A stretch of DNA of 64,000 nucleotides from Phaeodactylibacter sp. (lineage in GTDB: Bacteria; Bacteroidota; Bacteroidia; Chitinophagales; Saprospiraceae): the NCBI RefSeq assembly GCF_022763345.1, contig NZ_JALEGS010000111.1:62001-126000 (forward strand), written 5' to 3'. A program made the translations under genes and the position numbers. This document shows, piece by piece, positions 45,146 through 53,678 of the stretch (the first letter of the stretch is position 1; the number at the start of each line of letters is the position of its first letter). The notes under the pieces are model-generated. The model made no database searches, had not been told where the DNA came from, and was given only the letters and a program-made list of their open reading frames with translations.

Positions 45146-46777
45146 ATGCTACAATCGCCCTACATAGAAGTACCGGAATCTGAAGGCGCCTGCTGGGGCA
45201 GCTGGCCGGCCATTGGCAAAGCACTGCAAGAGCACCTGAAGCAACTGGGCAAAGCCAGAACCATTCTGGCAGTGGAGTGCTACCCGGGCACCTATGCCAA
45301 TATTGACATGGGCTTCCTGAAATCAACGCTTTCCCCCAATGTGGTGTGCCGGGCGGAGGACCTCTTCCTGGAAGAAAATGAAATCCGGCAGCGTATCGGC
45401 CCGGGCTTTGCCAAAACACCGCGAGCGGATGCCAACCTGCCTGTAACTATTGCTTCCTACTTTGACCCCCAAAAACTGGCCTCCATTCAGGAGACCATTG
45501 CGGAAATTGAAAACGGCATTATCCTCGTCCACGGTGTGGGGGCGCACCTGATCGCGCAACCCGATGTACTGGTGTATTCGGACGTCTCCCGTTACGAACT
45601 GATTCAGCGGCTCCGGCGAAGAGACATCACTAATATCGGCGTGGACAACCGGGAGTTGGGCTACGACCTTCAGTACGCCTGGAGCTATTTCATCGACTGG
45701 CCGCTTGGCGATCATGTCAAGCAGCAGCTGCTGCCTTCCTGTGACTATATTCTGGAGACCAACAACTGGCAACGCCCGAAAATGGTGGCAGGAGATGCCA
45801 TCAGAAGAGGTTTTGAGCTGGCTCTTGAGCGCCCGGTCTACCCTTCTCCCTTCTTTGACCCTGAGCTATGGGATGAAGACAGCCCACAGCAGGAGCCGGG
45901 TGAGCTAGGCGTCAATTTCCATCTGCGGGTAGAAGAAGACAACCTGCTTTTCAAGATTTGCGATCAGTTAATTGAAGCGCCGGTTGTCAATCTTCTATTT
46001 TACAGGGCCCATGAATTCCTCGGAGCTGACATCCGACAGGCCTACGGTGACCGGCTACCCTTTTACATTCAGTTTTTCGACCACCTGCAGCAGCAGATCC
46101 CCGACATCAACTACTACCCGGACTCTTCAGCAATGGCCCTGCACTTTGGGAAGACTGCCCGGCACCAGGATTATTACTATGCAGTAAAAGCACACAAAAA
46201 CGCTATAATTTTGGCTGGTGTTGGCAAAGATGCCGAAGAAGGGACAGCGGAGCGGCAGGAATACCTGAGCGCAAAAGAATGGTTGGGATTGTTACACCCC
46301 CTTCCGCTTAAAAAAGGTTCGGTAGCCTGCATTCCGGCGGGGGTGGTACACAGTACAGGTACCGGCTGCCAGCTACTCAACATCGGCACTGCGTCTCCCT
46401 TTTTCAGGCAGCACCTGGTCAGCAAAAAAACCGGGAAAAGGCCACACCTGAGGACGCCTGACGGAAATAGCGCCAATCCCCTTCAACCCCTAGCTCCTGC
46501 TTCTGCCCAGCCTGCTTCCCTTAAAAATGCACCCTATGAAGACCACTTCCTGGAACTGGAACAATTATCGGGCGGTAAAAAACTGGAACTCAAGGACGTG
46601 AGCCAAGTCCGGGCGATCTGTGTGGTGGAAGGCACTTCTGCATGGCTTACTTATGGCGATGGCGCTCAATATCAGCTGCTGTTCGGGCAAGTTGTGCTAC
46701 TGCCTGCCCGCTTGAAAAAGCTGGTCTGGGAAGCCCCAACCGAAACCACCGCTATCCTAATCACCATCAAAGCCTGA
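45146..46777 (+). CDS. Mannose-6-phosphate isomerase-like protein, long Bacteroidota form
   Basis: 543-residue cytoplasmic protein in two parts. The N-terminal half (about 1-250; ILAVECYPGTYANIDMGFL, YFDPQKLAS, IILVHGVGAHLI, VLVYSDVSRYE) resembles the kinase-like domain of long Bacteroidota class I mannose-6-phosphate isomerases, but has no P-loop. The C-terminal half is a cupin-type isomerase region with SSAMALHFGKTARHQD and IPAGVVHSTGTG. The normal PMI metal motif around QxHP is not evident. It probably converts mannose-6-phosphate to fructose-6-phosphate for the mannose released by the operon, but catalytic competence is uncertain. It converges on lacI with no bases between stops. Confidence 0.75.
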   Translation: MLQSPYIEVPESEGACWGSWPAIGKALQEHLKQLGKARTILAVECYPGTYANIDMGFLKSTLSPNVVCRAEDLFLEENEIRQRIGPGFAKTPRADANLPVTIASYFDPQKLASIQETIAEIENGIILVHGVGAHLIAQPDVLVYSDVSRYELIQRLRRRDITNIGVDNRELGYDLQYAWSYFIDWPLGDHVKQQLLPSCDYILETNNWQRPKMVAGDAIRRGFELALERPVYPSPFFDPELWDEDSPQQEPGELGVNFHLRVEEDNLLFKICDQLIEAPVVNLLFYRAHEFLGADIRQAYGDRLPFYIQFFDHLQQQIPDINYYPDSSAMALHFGKTARHQDYYYAVKAHKNAIILAGVGKDAEEGTAERQEYLSAKEWLGLLHPLPLKKGSVACIPAGVVHSTGTGCQLLNIGTASPFFRQHLVSKKTGKRPHLRTPDGNSANPLQPLAPASAQPASLKNAPYEDHFLELEQLSGGKKLELKDVSQVRAICVVEGTSAWLTYGDGAQYQLLFGQVVLLPARLKKLVWEAPTETTAILITIKA

Positions 46778-47863
46778 TTAGACCATCAGGGCATACTTAT
46801 CCTCCCGCTCGAGGTAATATTTGGCGTTCTCAGCCACTACAATGTCCAGCGGCAAGTGCTGAATAGCATCTATCTCCTTGTCAAAAATAAGCTTCTGCAC
46901 AACGCTAGTCAGGCTGAGGTAGCCCTGCTCTACCGGATTTTGGTTGATCAAAAACTGAATGGCCCCCTTTTTCAGGTAGGCGATATTTTCCGGAAGGAGA
47001 TCGAAGCCTACGATGCGAATATCCTGTAGCGCCTCCTGCCCTAGTGCGTCCAGTATCTTATAAGCCCGGGAATTGGTCACAAAAAAGCCCTTTAACTCTG
47101 GCTGTTCCCGCAAAAGCTCAAGCAGGAAAGCCCGGAGTGCCTCCTTGTTTTCAAAAGCCTCAAAAACCACCTTTTCCACTCGGTTTCGGCCGCCCATACC
47201 CTGTGCCTGAAAGTAATCTTCCAATCCCTGAGCTTTGTCGGAGAGGTGCTTGGCATTTGCCGGTTCTTTGGAGAGGTTGACTACCGCAACCCGGGCGGAC
47301 GGCCCCATGCTAAAGCTCAGCAGTTTGCCTGCCAGCACTCCACTTTGGTAAGAATTCTGGCCAACGTAGGTCAGCACGTTCTCCCCTGAGAGCTCTGTAT
47401 TGAACAGGGACACCGTAATGCCAAACCGGGCACAGGCTTCGAGCAATTCGTTGGCGGCCTTCAAAAAGACCGGTGGGAAGACGATGGCTTCCGGCTTGGC
47501 CTTAAGCGCCACTTTAGCTTTTTTGGCAAAGTCAGCCTGGTCAAAAAGGTTGAAGTAATAATGATCGAGCTCCACGCCGTAATGCTTTACCGAATGCCAG
47601 GCTTTGTTTACTCCAACATTGGGCAATTCCCAGTAAGGGTCAATGCTGGGGTCTGGCAGGAGCAAGGCGATACGCATAACCTTTCGGGTGGCCAGGGTCC
47701 GGGCGATGATATTGGGTTCATAGCCCAACTCTTCCATCACGGCTTTCACTCTTGCCCGTTTCTCCGGCGAAACGTTCCCTCTGTTGTGAATGACCCGGTC
47801 AACAGTGCCCGTGGAGACTTTTGCTTTTTTAGCAATGTCCTTGATTCGAATTCGATTTCCCAT
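46778..47863 (-). CDS. LacI-family transcriptional regulator
   Basis: 361-residue repressor. The N-terminal LacI helix-turn-helix (IRIKDIAKKAKVSTGTVDRV, then NRGNVSPEKRARVKAVMEELGYEPN) is followed by a periplasmic-binding-protein-like sensor domain. The ATG at 47863 is used because it directly precedes the DNA-binding domain. A longer frame reaches 47905. The gene diverges from the ROK kinase, and the 236-base region between them holds a TGTGT-N4-ACACA inverted repeat and a -7 promoter element. It probably controls the amino-sugar genes and perhaps other operons with LacI-type operators. Confidence 0.92.
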   Translation of the reverse strand: MGNRIRIKDIAKKAKVSTGTVDRVIHNRGNVSPEKRARVKAVMEELGYEPNIIARTLATRKVMRIALLLPDPSIDPYWELPNVGVNKAWHSVKHYGVELDHYYFNLFDQADFAKKAKVALKAKPEAIVFPPVFLKAANELLEACARFGITVSLFNTELSGENVLTYVGQNSYQSGVLAGKLLSFSMGPSARVAVVNLSKEPANAKHLSDKAQGLEDYFQAQGMGGRNRVEKVVFEAFENKEALRAFLLELLREQPELKGFFVTNSRAYKILDALGQEALQDIRIVGFDLLPENIAYLKKGAIQFLINQNPVEQGYLSLTSVVQKLIFDKEIDAIQHLPLDIVVAENAKYYLEREDKYALMV

Positions 47864-47968
47864 TAGTCCTATTAGGTTGTAGCCTATTAAAACGTGCAGC
47901 TGCAATCGCTACAGTTGCAACAGCCGGGTGAGCAGGCGCGGGGGCTATAATACGTATAAAATTGGATA

Positions 47969-47982
47969 TGTGTCCGAACACA
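47969..47982. promoter_or_regulatory. Inverted repeat TGTGT-N4-ACACA, candidate operator
   Basis: TGTGTCCGAACACA has 5-bp perfect arms around a 4-base spacer, in the region between the divergent lacI and ROK genes. It sits about 45-60 bases before the candidate -7 element and could bind a LacI- or CRP-type regulator. Confidence 0.35.
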
Positions 47983-48027
47983 GCGTTAAAATATTTCAAA
48001 TTACTCGCGTAAAACTAGAAAAAATTA

Positions 48028-48035
48028 TACTTTTG
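48028..48035 (+). promoter_or_regulatory. Candidate -7 promoter element for the ROK-nagB genes
   Basis: TACTTTTG is an exact match to the Bacteroidota TAnnTTTG -7 element, 65 bases before the ROK start codon. No convincing -33 TTTG lies at the usual spacing. Confidence 0.4.
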
Positions 48036-48099
48036 TGGAAGTAAGCCTAATTTTTCAAGTATTGCCCCCTTATTTTCGGGCAGTTAATCCATTATCATC

Positions 48100-49053
48100 T
48101 TGAGCACACTTGCGCTAGGCGTAGACATCGGAGGGACGAGCACTAAGTTAAGCTTGGTGGACCGTTCGGGCGCGATCTTACAGCGTTCTGCATTCCCCAC
48201 GCAGGGTAATGGCCAAACGGACTACCCCACCGCCCTGGTGAATGCAATGCAAAAATTGTTGCAGTACGCGCCCTATCCCCTTGAAGGCATTGGCGTAGGT
48301 GCTCCAGGTTGTGACCCCGTTTCCGGCTACATCAGCTATGCGGTCAACCTTCCTTTTTCTGCTCCATTCCCAATCAGAGATTTTTTGTCAGAAAAACTGT
48401 GTGCGCACACAGTACTAGTAAAGGACTCCACAGCCGCCGCATTGGGCGAAAAAATGTGGGGCGGTGCCCGCCAAATGGAGAATTTCGTCCTGGTGGCACT
48501 GGGCACAGGCTTAGGCAGTGCATTTTACATCAACGGAAAAATAGTGGAAGGCGGGCATGGTCTGGCCAGCGAACTGGGCCACACCATTGCAGTACCGGAC
48601 GGGCGAAAGTGCTCGTGCGGGCGCAAAGGCTGCCTGGAGACCTATGTCTCTGCAACGGGCCTGCGCAGGACCTGCCAAGCCTTAATGGGACGGGAAATCA
48701 TCCCCAGCCCATTGCGGGAACTGCCTCAATCGGCACTGACCGCCAAGACCATCGCCCTCGCCGCAAAGGAAGGCGACCCCCTGGCGCAGATGGCACTTGA
48801 AGACTTATCCCGCCGCCTGGGCCAGGCACTCGCTGCTGTGGTTTTGCAGATTGACCCCGAAGGCATTTTCTTATCAGGGGGGCTTTCCAATGCTGGCCCA
48901 ATGCTGGCTGAGCGCGTGGCACATCATATGAATGCACAGCTCTTGCCTGCGTTTCGGGGCAAGGTAAAAATTGAAGTTTCCCGTTTGGGTGCAGATACGG
49001 CAGGTACACTGGGCGCAGCCGCACAAGTCTACCTCGGCACACCGGTCACATAA
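48100..49053 (+). CDS. ROK-family sugar kinase with TTG start
   Basis: 317-residue ROK kinase, a cytoplasmic hexose or N-acetylhexosamine kinase. The phosphate-binding DIGGTSTKLSLVD is at the N-terminus, and the zinc-binding ELGHTIAVPDGRKCSCGRKG with a following CLETYVSATGL is in the middle. The start is TTG at 48100: a stop codon lies in frame at 48085 and no ATG occurs before the ATP-binding motif. ATC at 48097 or 48094 would be less usual. By context with NagB and GH20 it may phosphorylate GlcNAc, glucosamine or mannose. The substrate is inference. Confidence 0.9.
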   Translation: MSTLALGVDIGGTSTKLSLVDRSGAILQRSAFPTQGNGQTDYPTALVNAMQKLLQYAPYPLEGIGVGAPGCDPVSGYISYAVNLPFSAPFPIRDFLSEKLCAHTVLVKDSTAAALGEKMWGGARQMENFVLVALGTGLGSAFYINGKIVEGGHGLASELGHTIAVPDGRKCSCGRKGCLETYVSATGLRRTCQALMGREIIPSPLRELPQSALTAKTIALAAKEGDPLAQMALEDLSRRLGQALAAVVLQIDPEGIFLSGGLSNAGPMLAERVAHHMNAQLLPAFRGKVKIEVSRLGADTAGTLGAAAQVYLGTPVT

Positions 49054-49102
49054 ACAGACAAATACAATAGAAGAAATCAAAACCGAAAACTCAAGTTCAC
49101 TT

Positions 49103-51106
49103 ATGAGGAATTTTCTGAAATACCAGTTGCGATCTGTAGAAAAGATGCCGACCACCGTCTGGCCCAAAGCTACAGATGGCTCCGTTCATGTAGCCAAGTC
49201 GATTGCTCTCGCGATCCGGCAGCGCCAACAGGAGAACAAGCACATCGTGCTCGGGCTCGCAACCGGCTCCTCCCCTATTCAGGTGTACCGGGAGTTGGTC
49301 CGCATGCACAAGGAAGAAGACCTTAGCTTCAAAAATGTTATCACCTTCAACCTGGATGAGTACTACCCCATGCCGCCCAACGCCCGGCAAAGCTATGTGC
49401 GCTTCATGAATGAACACCTCTTCGACCACATCGATATCCAAAAGAAAAACATCCACATTCCGGATGGCACCCTTGAGATGGACGATGTGGAATCTTACTG
49501 CGAAGAATACGAGCGCAAAATTAAATACTTCGGAGGCATTGATATTCAGCTTCTCGGTATAGGCCGGACGGGCCACATCGGGTTCAACGAGCCGGGCTCC
49601 TGGGAGACCTCCGTTACCCGTATGGTACGCCTCGATGCCCTAACCCGCCGGGATGCTGCAAAGGACTTCGACCGGGAGGAAGATATTCCCTACCGGGCCA
49701 TCACTATGGGAATTCAGACCATTATGGAAGCCCGCAAAATCTTCCTGCTGGGCTGGGGGCAGCACAAAGCCGCCATCCTTCAGAAAGCCGTTGAAGAGGA
49801 GATCACACCAAACATTCCTTCCACCTTCCTGCAAAAGCACAAGGATGTCAGCGTACACTTGGACTACGGTGCAGCCGAACTGCTGACCCGGTTTGAAGCG
49901 CCCTGGCTCATTGGTATTTGCAATTGGGACGAAGACCTCATTTGCAAAGCCGTAACCTGGCTGTCCAGAAAAGTGCAAAAGCCCATTCTCAAACTCACGA
50001 CAGAGGACTACGCTGAGAACGGCCTGAGCGATCTCACGATAGAACATGCTTCGGCTTACAATATCAACATCCGGATTTTTAACCGCCTGCAACATACCAT
50101 TTCGGGCTGGCCGGGCGGAAAACCGAATGCTGACGATACTACCCGCCCTGAGCGCAAAACCCCCTCCAAAAAGCGGGTCATTATATTCAGCCCACACCCG
50201 GATGACGATGTGATCTCCATGGGGGGGACCTTCCAGCGGCTTGTTGAGCAGGGGCATGAAGTACACGTGGCTTACCAGACATCTGGAAATATTGCCGTGC
50301 ACGATCACCACGCCCGCCATTTCCTGGAGTTCTGCATTGAGCTAATGGACGCCGAGAAAGGCGACTACAAAGAGCTGGATACCCGGGTGCGGCAGATGCT
50401 GAAGCAGGTGATTACCAAAGATACCAACAGCGTTGCCGCCCAGGAAACCCGACTGGTTAAAGGGCTCGTCAGAAGAGGAGAAGCACGCGCAGGCGCCCGC
50501 CTTTGTGGACTGGAAGACGAGCAAATCCACTTCCTGGACATGCCGTTTTATGAAACCGGCCGTACCCGCAAAAAGCCCCTGGGCGAAAAAGACATTCAGA
50601 TTATCGTAGACCTGATGGAAAAGATCAAGCCTCATCAGGTATACGCTGCCGGTGACCTGGCCGATCCGCACGGCACCCACGCCACCTGTCTGGATGCCAT
50701 ATTCCAGGCTTATGACCGGGTTAAAAGCAAAGACTGGGCACAGGATGCCTGGCTGTGGCTCTACCGTGGAGCCTGGCACGAATGGCCGGTGCATGAAATA
50801 GAGATGGCCGTGCCCATCAGCCCGGTGGAACTGCTCAAGAAACGGGATGCCATCTTCATGCATCAGTCTCAAAAAGACCGTCCGCCATTCCCGGGCAACG
50901 ACTCCCGGGAGTTCTGGCAGCGTGCCGAAGACCGGAACAAACACCTGGCCAATCAGTACCGGGCTCTAGGCCTGGCGGAGTACGAAGCCATGGAGGCCTT
51001 TAGCCGCTGGAAATTTGACTGGCAAACCGGCGAGAAGCCTGCCAAAGCGAAAAAGGCAGCGCCAGAGCCTAACTCCAAAGAGAAAAAAGCGAAAGCGAAG
51101 GCCTAA
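49103..51106 (+). CDS. NagB-LmbE fusion: glucosamine-6-phosphate deaminase-like plus PIG-L deacetylase-like
   Basis: 667-residue cytoplasmic fusion. The N-terminal part (about 15-290) is NagB-like (LGLATGSSPIQVYRELVRMH, FNLDEYYPM, TGHIGFNEPGS). The C-terminal part (about 355-525) is an LmbE/PIG-L domain with the zinc motif PHPDDDV near residue 365 and DPHGTH near 522. In NagB the ring-opening site is GxDGHIxFNEP. Here it is GRTGHIGFNEP, so the catalytic Asp141 of E. coli NagB is Thr156. No nagA gene lies nearby, so the deacetylase half may supply that step. Residues 643-667 form a Lys/Ala-rich tail. The start at 49103 avoids overlap with the kinase. Similar proteins exist in Bacteroides. Confidence 0.88.
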   Translation: MRNFLKYQLRSVEKMPTTVWPKATDGSVHVAKSIALAIRQRQQENKHIVLGLATGSSPIQVYRELVRMHKEEDLSFKNVITFNLDEYYPMPPNARQSYVRFMNEHLFDHIDIQKKNIHIPDGTLEMDDVESYCEEYERKIKYFGGIDIQLLGIGRTGHIGFNEPGSWETSVTRMVRLDALTRRDAAKDFDREEDIPYRAITMGIQTIMEARKIFLLGWGQHKAAILQKAVEEEITPNIPSTFLQKHKDVSVHLDYGAAELLTRFEAPWLIGICNWDEDLICKAVTWLSRKVQKPILKLTTEDYAENGLSDLTIEHASAYNINIRIFNRLQHTISGWPGGKPNADDTTRPERKTPSKKRVIIFSPHPDDDVISMGGTFQRLVEQGHEVHVAYQTSGNIAVHDHHARHFLEFCIELMDAEKGDYKELDTRVRQMLKQVITKDTNSVAAQETRLVKGLVRRGEARAGARLCGLEDEQIHFLDMPFYETGRTRKKPLGEKDIQIIVDLMEKIKPHQVYAAGDLADPHGTHATCLDAIFQAYDRVKSKDWAQDAWLWLYRGAWHEWPVHEIEMAVPISPVELLKKRDAIFMHQSQKDRPPFPGNDSREFWQRAEDRNKHLANQYRALGLAEYEAMEAFSRWKFDWQTGEKPAKAKKAAPEPNSKEKKAKAKA

Positions 51107-51148
51107 GCACTTATTAAGAATTTAAGTTTCATACACTATTTTTTAGGG

Positions 51149-51175
51149 AGGAAGGCCGAGCGCCTTCCTTCTTTT
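51149..51175 (+). terminator. Terminator after the nagB-lmbE fusion gene
   Basis: A perfect 8-bp stem (51149-51156 with 51162-51169) closes a 5-nt loop and is followed by a T-rich run. Confidence 0.8.
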
Positions 51176-51208
51176 GTAATTTGGCGGTACGAAACAAAAA
51201 ACAATTTC

Positions 51209-53608
51209 ATGCAACGTATTACTCCCATTTTTATACCTGTGCTCGTCCTTATGCTGGCATCCGTTCTGCCAGCTTCTGCACAGCAGGAACAAAAGAATCA
51301 GGATAAAACGACTCAGGAAGACAAAAGAAAAGCAAAAGGAAAAGCCTTGCGGGACCGAATCAAGAACATCCCCCCTGAGCAGCTTATGGAGCCCACAATC
51401 ATTCCGCAACCGCACACCATAAAGGTGACTAAAAATGAGGCCGTGGTTATCAGCAAGGATGCCACGATTGAATTTGACAAAGAAGATGAAGCCCTTGAAA
51501 CTGCGGTACAGCACCTCGAACGGTGGCTCACCGGGCAGCGGCTGGCTCCAACCCCGAGCGGGCAAAAGGCAGCAAAAATCAGGATTCGGATTGTGGATTC
51601 GCTGGAACAAGAGGAAGCCTACCGCCTGGTGATCAACAACAATAAAATAAACATTTTAGGCTCTGATGCCGCCGGCGTTTTCTACGGTATTCAAAGCTTG
51701 ATACAACTTAGCGAGCCCTGGGAAATCATGCGTACCCGTTTGCTGAAGGTGCCAACGGCCTTCATTCAGGATAAACCGGCATTTAGCTACCGGGGGATGC
51801 ACCTTGATGTTGGCCGCCATATGTTCCCTGTTGAGTCGGTCAAATCCTACATTGATATGCTGGCCCGCTACAAAATGAACCGCTTCCACTGGCACCTGAC
51901 CGAAGATCAGGGCTGGCGTATTGAAATAAAGCAATACCCTAAACTACAGGAAGTAGCCGCTTACCGCAAGGAAACCCTGAAAGGGCACTACAGTGATCAG
52001 CCCCATCAGTTTGATGGAAAGCGCTATGGCGGGTTTTACACACAGGAAGAAGTCAAAGAAATTGTCCGTTATGCTCAGGAACGCTTTATTACCGTGATTC
52101 CGGAAATTGAGCTGCCCGGTCACGCTCAGGCTGCCATCGCTGCCTACCCCGAGCTGGGATGCACAGGGGAACCGGTGGAAGTCGCTACCAAATGGGGGAT
52201 TTTTGAAGATGTGTACTGCCCATCCGAGGAGACCTTCACCTTCCTGGAAAACGTTTTGACAGAAGTCATGGCGCTTTTCCCAAGTGAATACATCCACATT
52301 GGTGGCGACGAGTGCCCTAAGACACAATGGAAGCAGAGCGAGCTTTGCCAGCAAATCATCGATGAGGAAGGCTTGAAAGACGAGCATGAATTGCAGTCCT
52401 GGTTCATCCAGCGGATTGAGCGCTTCCTCAACAGCAAGGGCCGGCAGATCATCGGCTGGGACGAGATCCTGGAGGGTGGGCTAGCCCCTAACGCCACTGT
52501 GATGAGCTGGAGGGGCGAAGCCGGCGGAATCGAAGCCGCTAAGCAAGGGCACAATGTGGTGATGACCCCGACTACCTATTGCTATTTCGACTACTATCAG
52601 TCCAACCATCCGGATGAGCCACTCGCCATCGGCGGATATTTGCCCCTCGATAAAGTGTACAATTATTACCCGGTGCCGGAAGAACTGAGTGAGGAGGAGG
52701 CTAAACACATACTCGGTGCACAGGGCAATGTCTGGACAGAGTACATCCCCACACCTTCCAAACTGCAGTACATGGCCTATCCCAGAATGCAGGCACTATC
52801 TGAAGTGGTCTGGACAGGCAAGAAAAAGCCAGGTTACAGTAACTTCGTAAAGCGCCTCAGCCACCATCTCAAATGGATGGAAAGGGAAGGCATCAACGCG
52901 GCCAACCATATCTACGATGTAGACCTGAAAGTGGTAGGCGGCCAGGGAGCGCCCCTCAAAATATCGGTAAGCAATCCGGCGGAAGAAGGCCGGTTTGCGG
53001 TAACTAAAGTGCCGGCTACTGGCAATGCCGACTTCCCCTACACAGCGCCTTTTGAACCAGAATCCGGCAGGTATAGCGTACAAGGCTACGTGAAGGGCAT
53101 CAAGACAGGCCGCCCCGCCACACTTCAGTTTGAAAGGCACCTTGCAGCTGGACAAACGCTTACTTTGGAAAGCGAAGCCCACCCTAAATACAATGGCGAC
53201 CAACCACAAGTGGTCCTCAACGGCGTTGATGGCAGCGACGAACGCTACGGCGATTCAGAATGGCTGGGCTTTGAGGGAGAAGACTTCGTTGGTACTATCG
53301 AGTGGGAAAAGCTACAGCAGGTCAACAAAGCCAGGTTTCGCTTTTTCCATGGCCCGGGCCAGTGGATCTATGTGCCTGCTAGCGTAAAAATCAGCACTTG
53401 GGATGAAGCGGCGCAAACCTGGAAAGCCGTAGGCAACAGTAAAGTTGAAGCTCCCGACGGCAAGACAGCCACAGTCGAAGTTGACCTGGGGTCGGTACGT
53501 ACCTCAAAGCTTCGGGTGGAAATCAAAAACTACGGCAACATCGAAGCAGGTAAGCAAGGCGCTGGCCACGAAGCCTGGCTCTTCGTCGACGAAATAAGAA
53601 TAGATTAG
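51209..53608 (+). CDS. GH20 beta-N-acetylhexosaminidase with discoidin-like C-terminus
   Basis: 799-residue exported enzyme. It has a signal peptide (1-25, ending ASAQ), a GH20b N-terminal domain (about 55-190) and a GH20 TIM barrel (about 190-545) with FSYRGMHLDVGRHMFP, NRFHWHLTEDQGWRIEI and the catalytic Asp-Glu pair in HIGGDECPKTQW near residue 367. It cleaves terminal GlcNAc or GalNAc by substrate-assisted catalysis. The C-terminus (about 660-799) is a discoidin-like domain with EWLGFEGEDFVGTIEW and the ending AWLFVDEIRID, related to the ends of three other proteins here. It fits removal of GlcNAc from N-glycans or chitin-type oligosaccharides. Confidence 0.94.
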   Translation: MQRITPIFIPVLVLMLASVLPASAQQEQKNQDKTTQEDKRKAKGKALRDRIKNIPPEQLMEPTIIPQPHTIKVTKNEAVVISKDATIEFDKEDEALETAVQHLERWLTGQRLAPTPSGQKAAKIRIRIVDSLEQEEAYRLVINNNKINILGSDAAGVFYGIQSLIQLSEPWEIMRTRLLKVPTAFIQDKPAFSYRGMHLDVGRHMFPVESVKSYIDMLARYKMNRFHWHLTEDQGWRIEIKQYPKLQEVAAYRKETLKGHYSDQPHQFDGKRYGGFYTQEEVKEIVRYAQERFITVIPEIELPGHAQAAIAAYPELGCTGEPVEVATKWGIFEDVYCPSEETFTFLENVLTEVMALFPSEYIHIGGDECPKTQWKQSELCQQIIDEEGLKDEHELQSWFIQRIERFLNSKGRQIIGWDEILEGGLAPNATVMSWRGEAGGIEAAKQGHNVVMTPTTYCYFDYYQSNHPDEPLAIGGYLPLDKVYNYYPVPEELSEEEAKHILGAQGNVWTEYIPTPSKLQYMAYPRMQALSEVVWTGKKKPGYSNFVKRLSHHLKWMEREGINAANHIYDVDLKVVGGQGAPLKISVSNPAEEGRFAVTKVPATGNADFPYTAPFEPESGRYSVQGYVKGIKTGRPATLQFERHLAAGQTLTLESEAHPKYNGDQPQVVLNGVDGSDERYGDSEWLGFEGEDFVGTIEWEKLQQVNKARFRFFHGPGQWIYVPASVKISTWDEAAQTWKAVGNSKVEAPDGKTATVEVDLGSVRTSKLRVEIKNYGNIEAGKQGAGHEAWLFVDEIRID

Positions 53609-53614
53609 CCAAAT

Positions 53615-53652
53615 GGGGCAGTCCGGACAATGACCAGGCTGCCCCTATTTTT
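53615..53652 (+). terminator. Terminator after the GH20 gene
   Basis: A GGGGCAG/CTGCCCC stem (53615-53621 with 53639-53645) with a 17-nt loop is followed by TATTTTT. Confidence 0.75.
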
Positions 53653-53678
53653 CAAAACGAAACCAACGCACACGACTT

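Noticed and set aside
46458..46466. A GACGGAAA sequence inside the isomerase-like gene, matching the end of the palindromic repeat
   Set aside because: It is a short match within coding sequence with no partner arm and none of the other shared blocks, so chance is the better explanation.
45146..46777. Frameshifted fusion of a kinase gene and an isomerase gene
   Set aside because: The frame is continuous, and long Bacteroidota mannose-6-phosphate isomerases have the same two-part layout.
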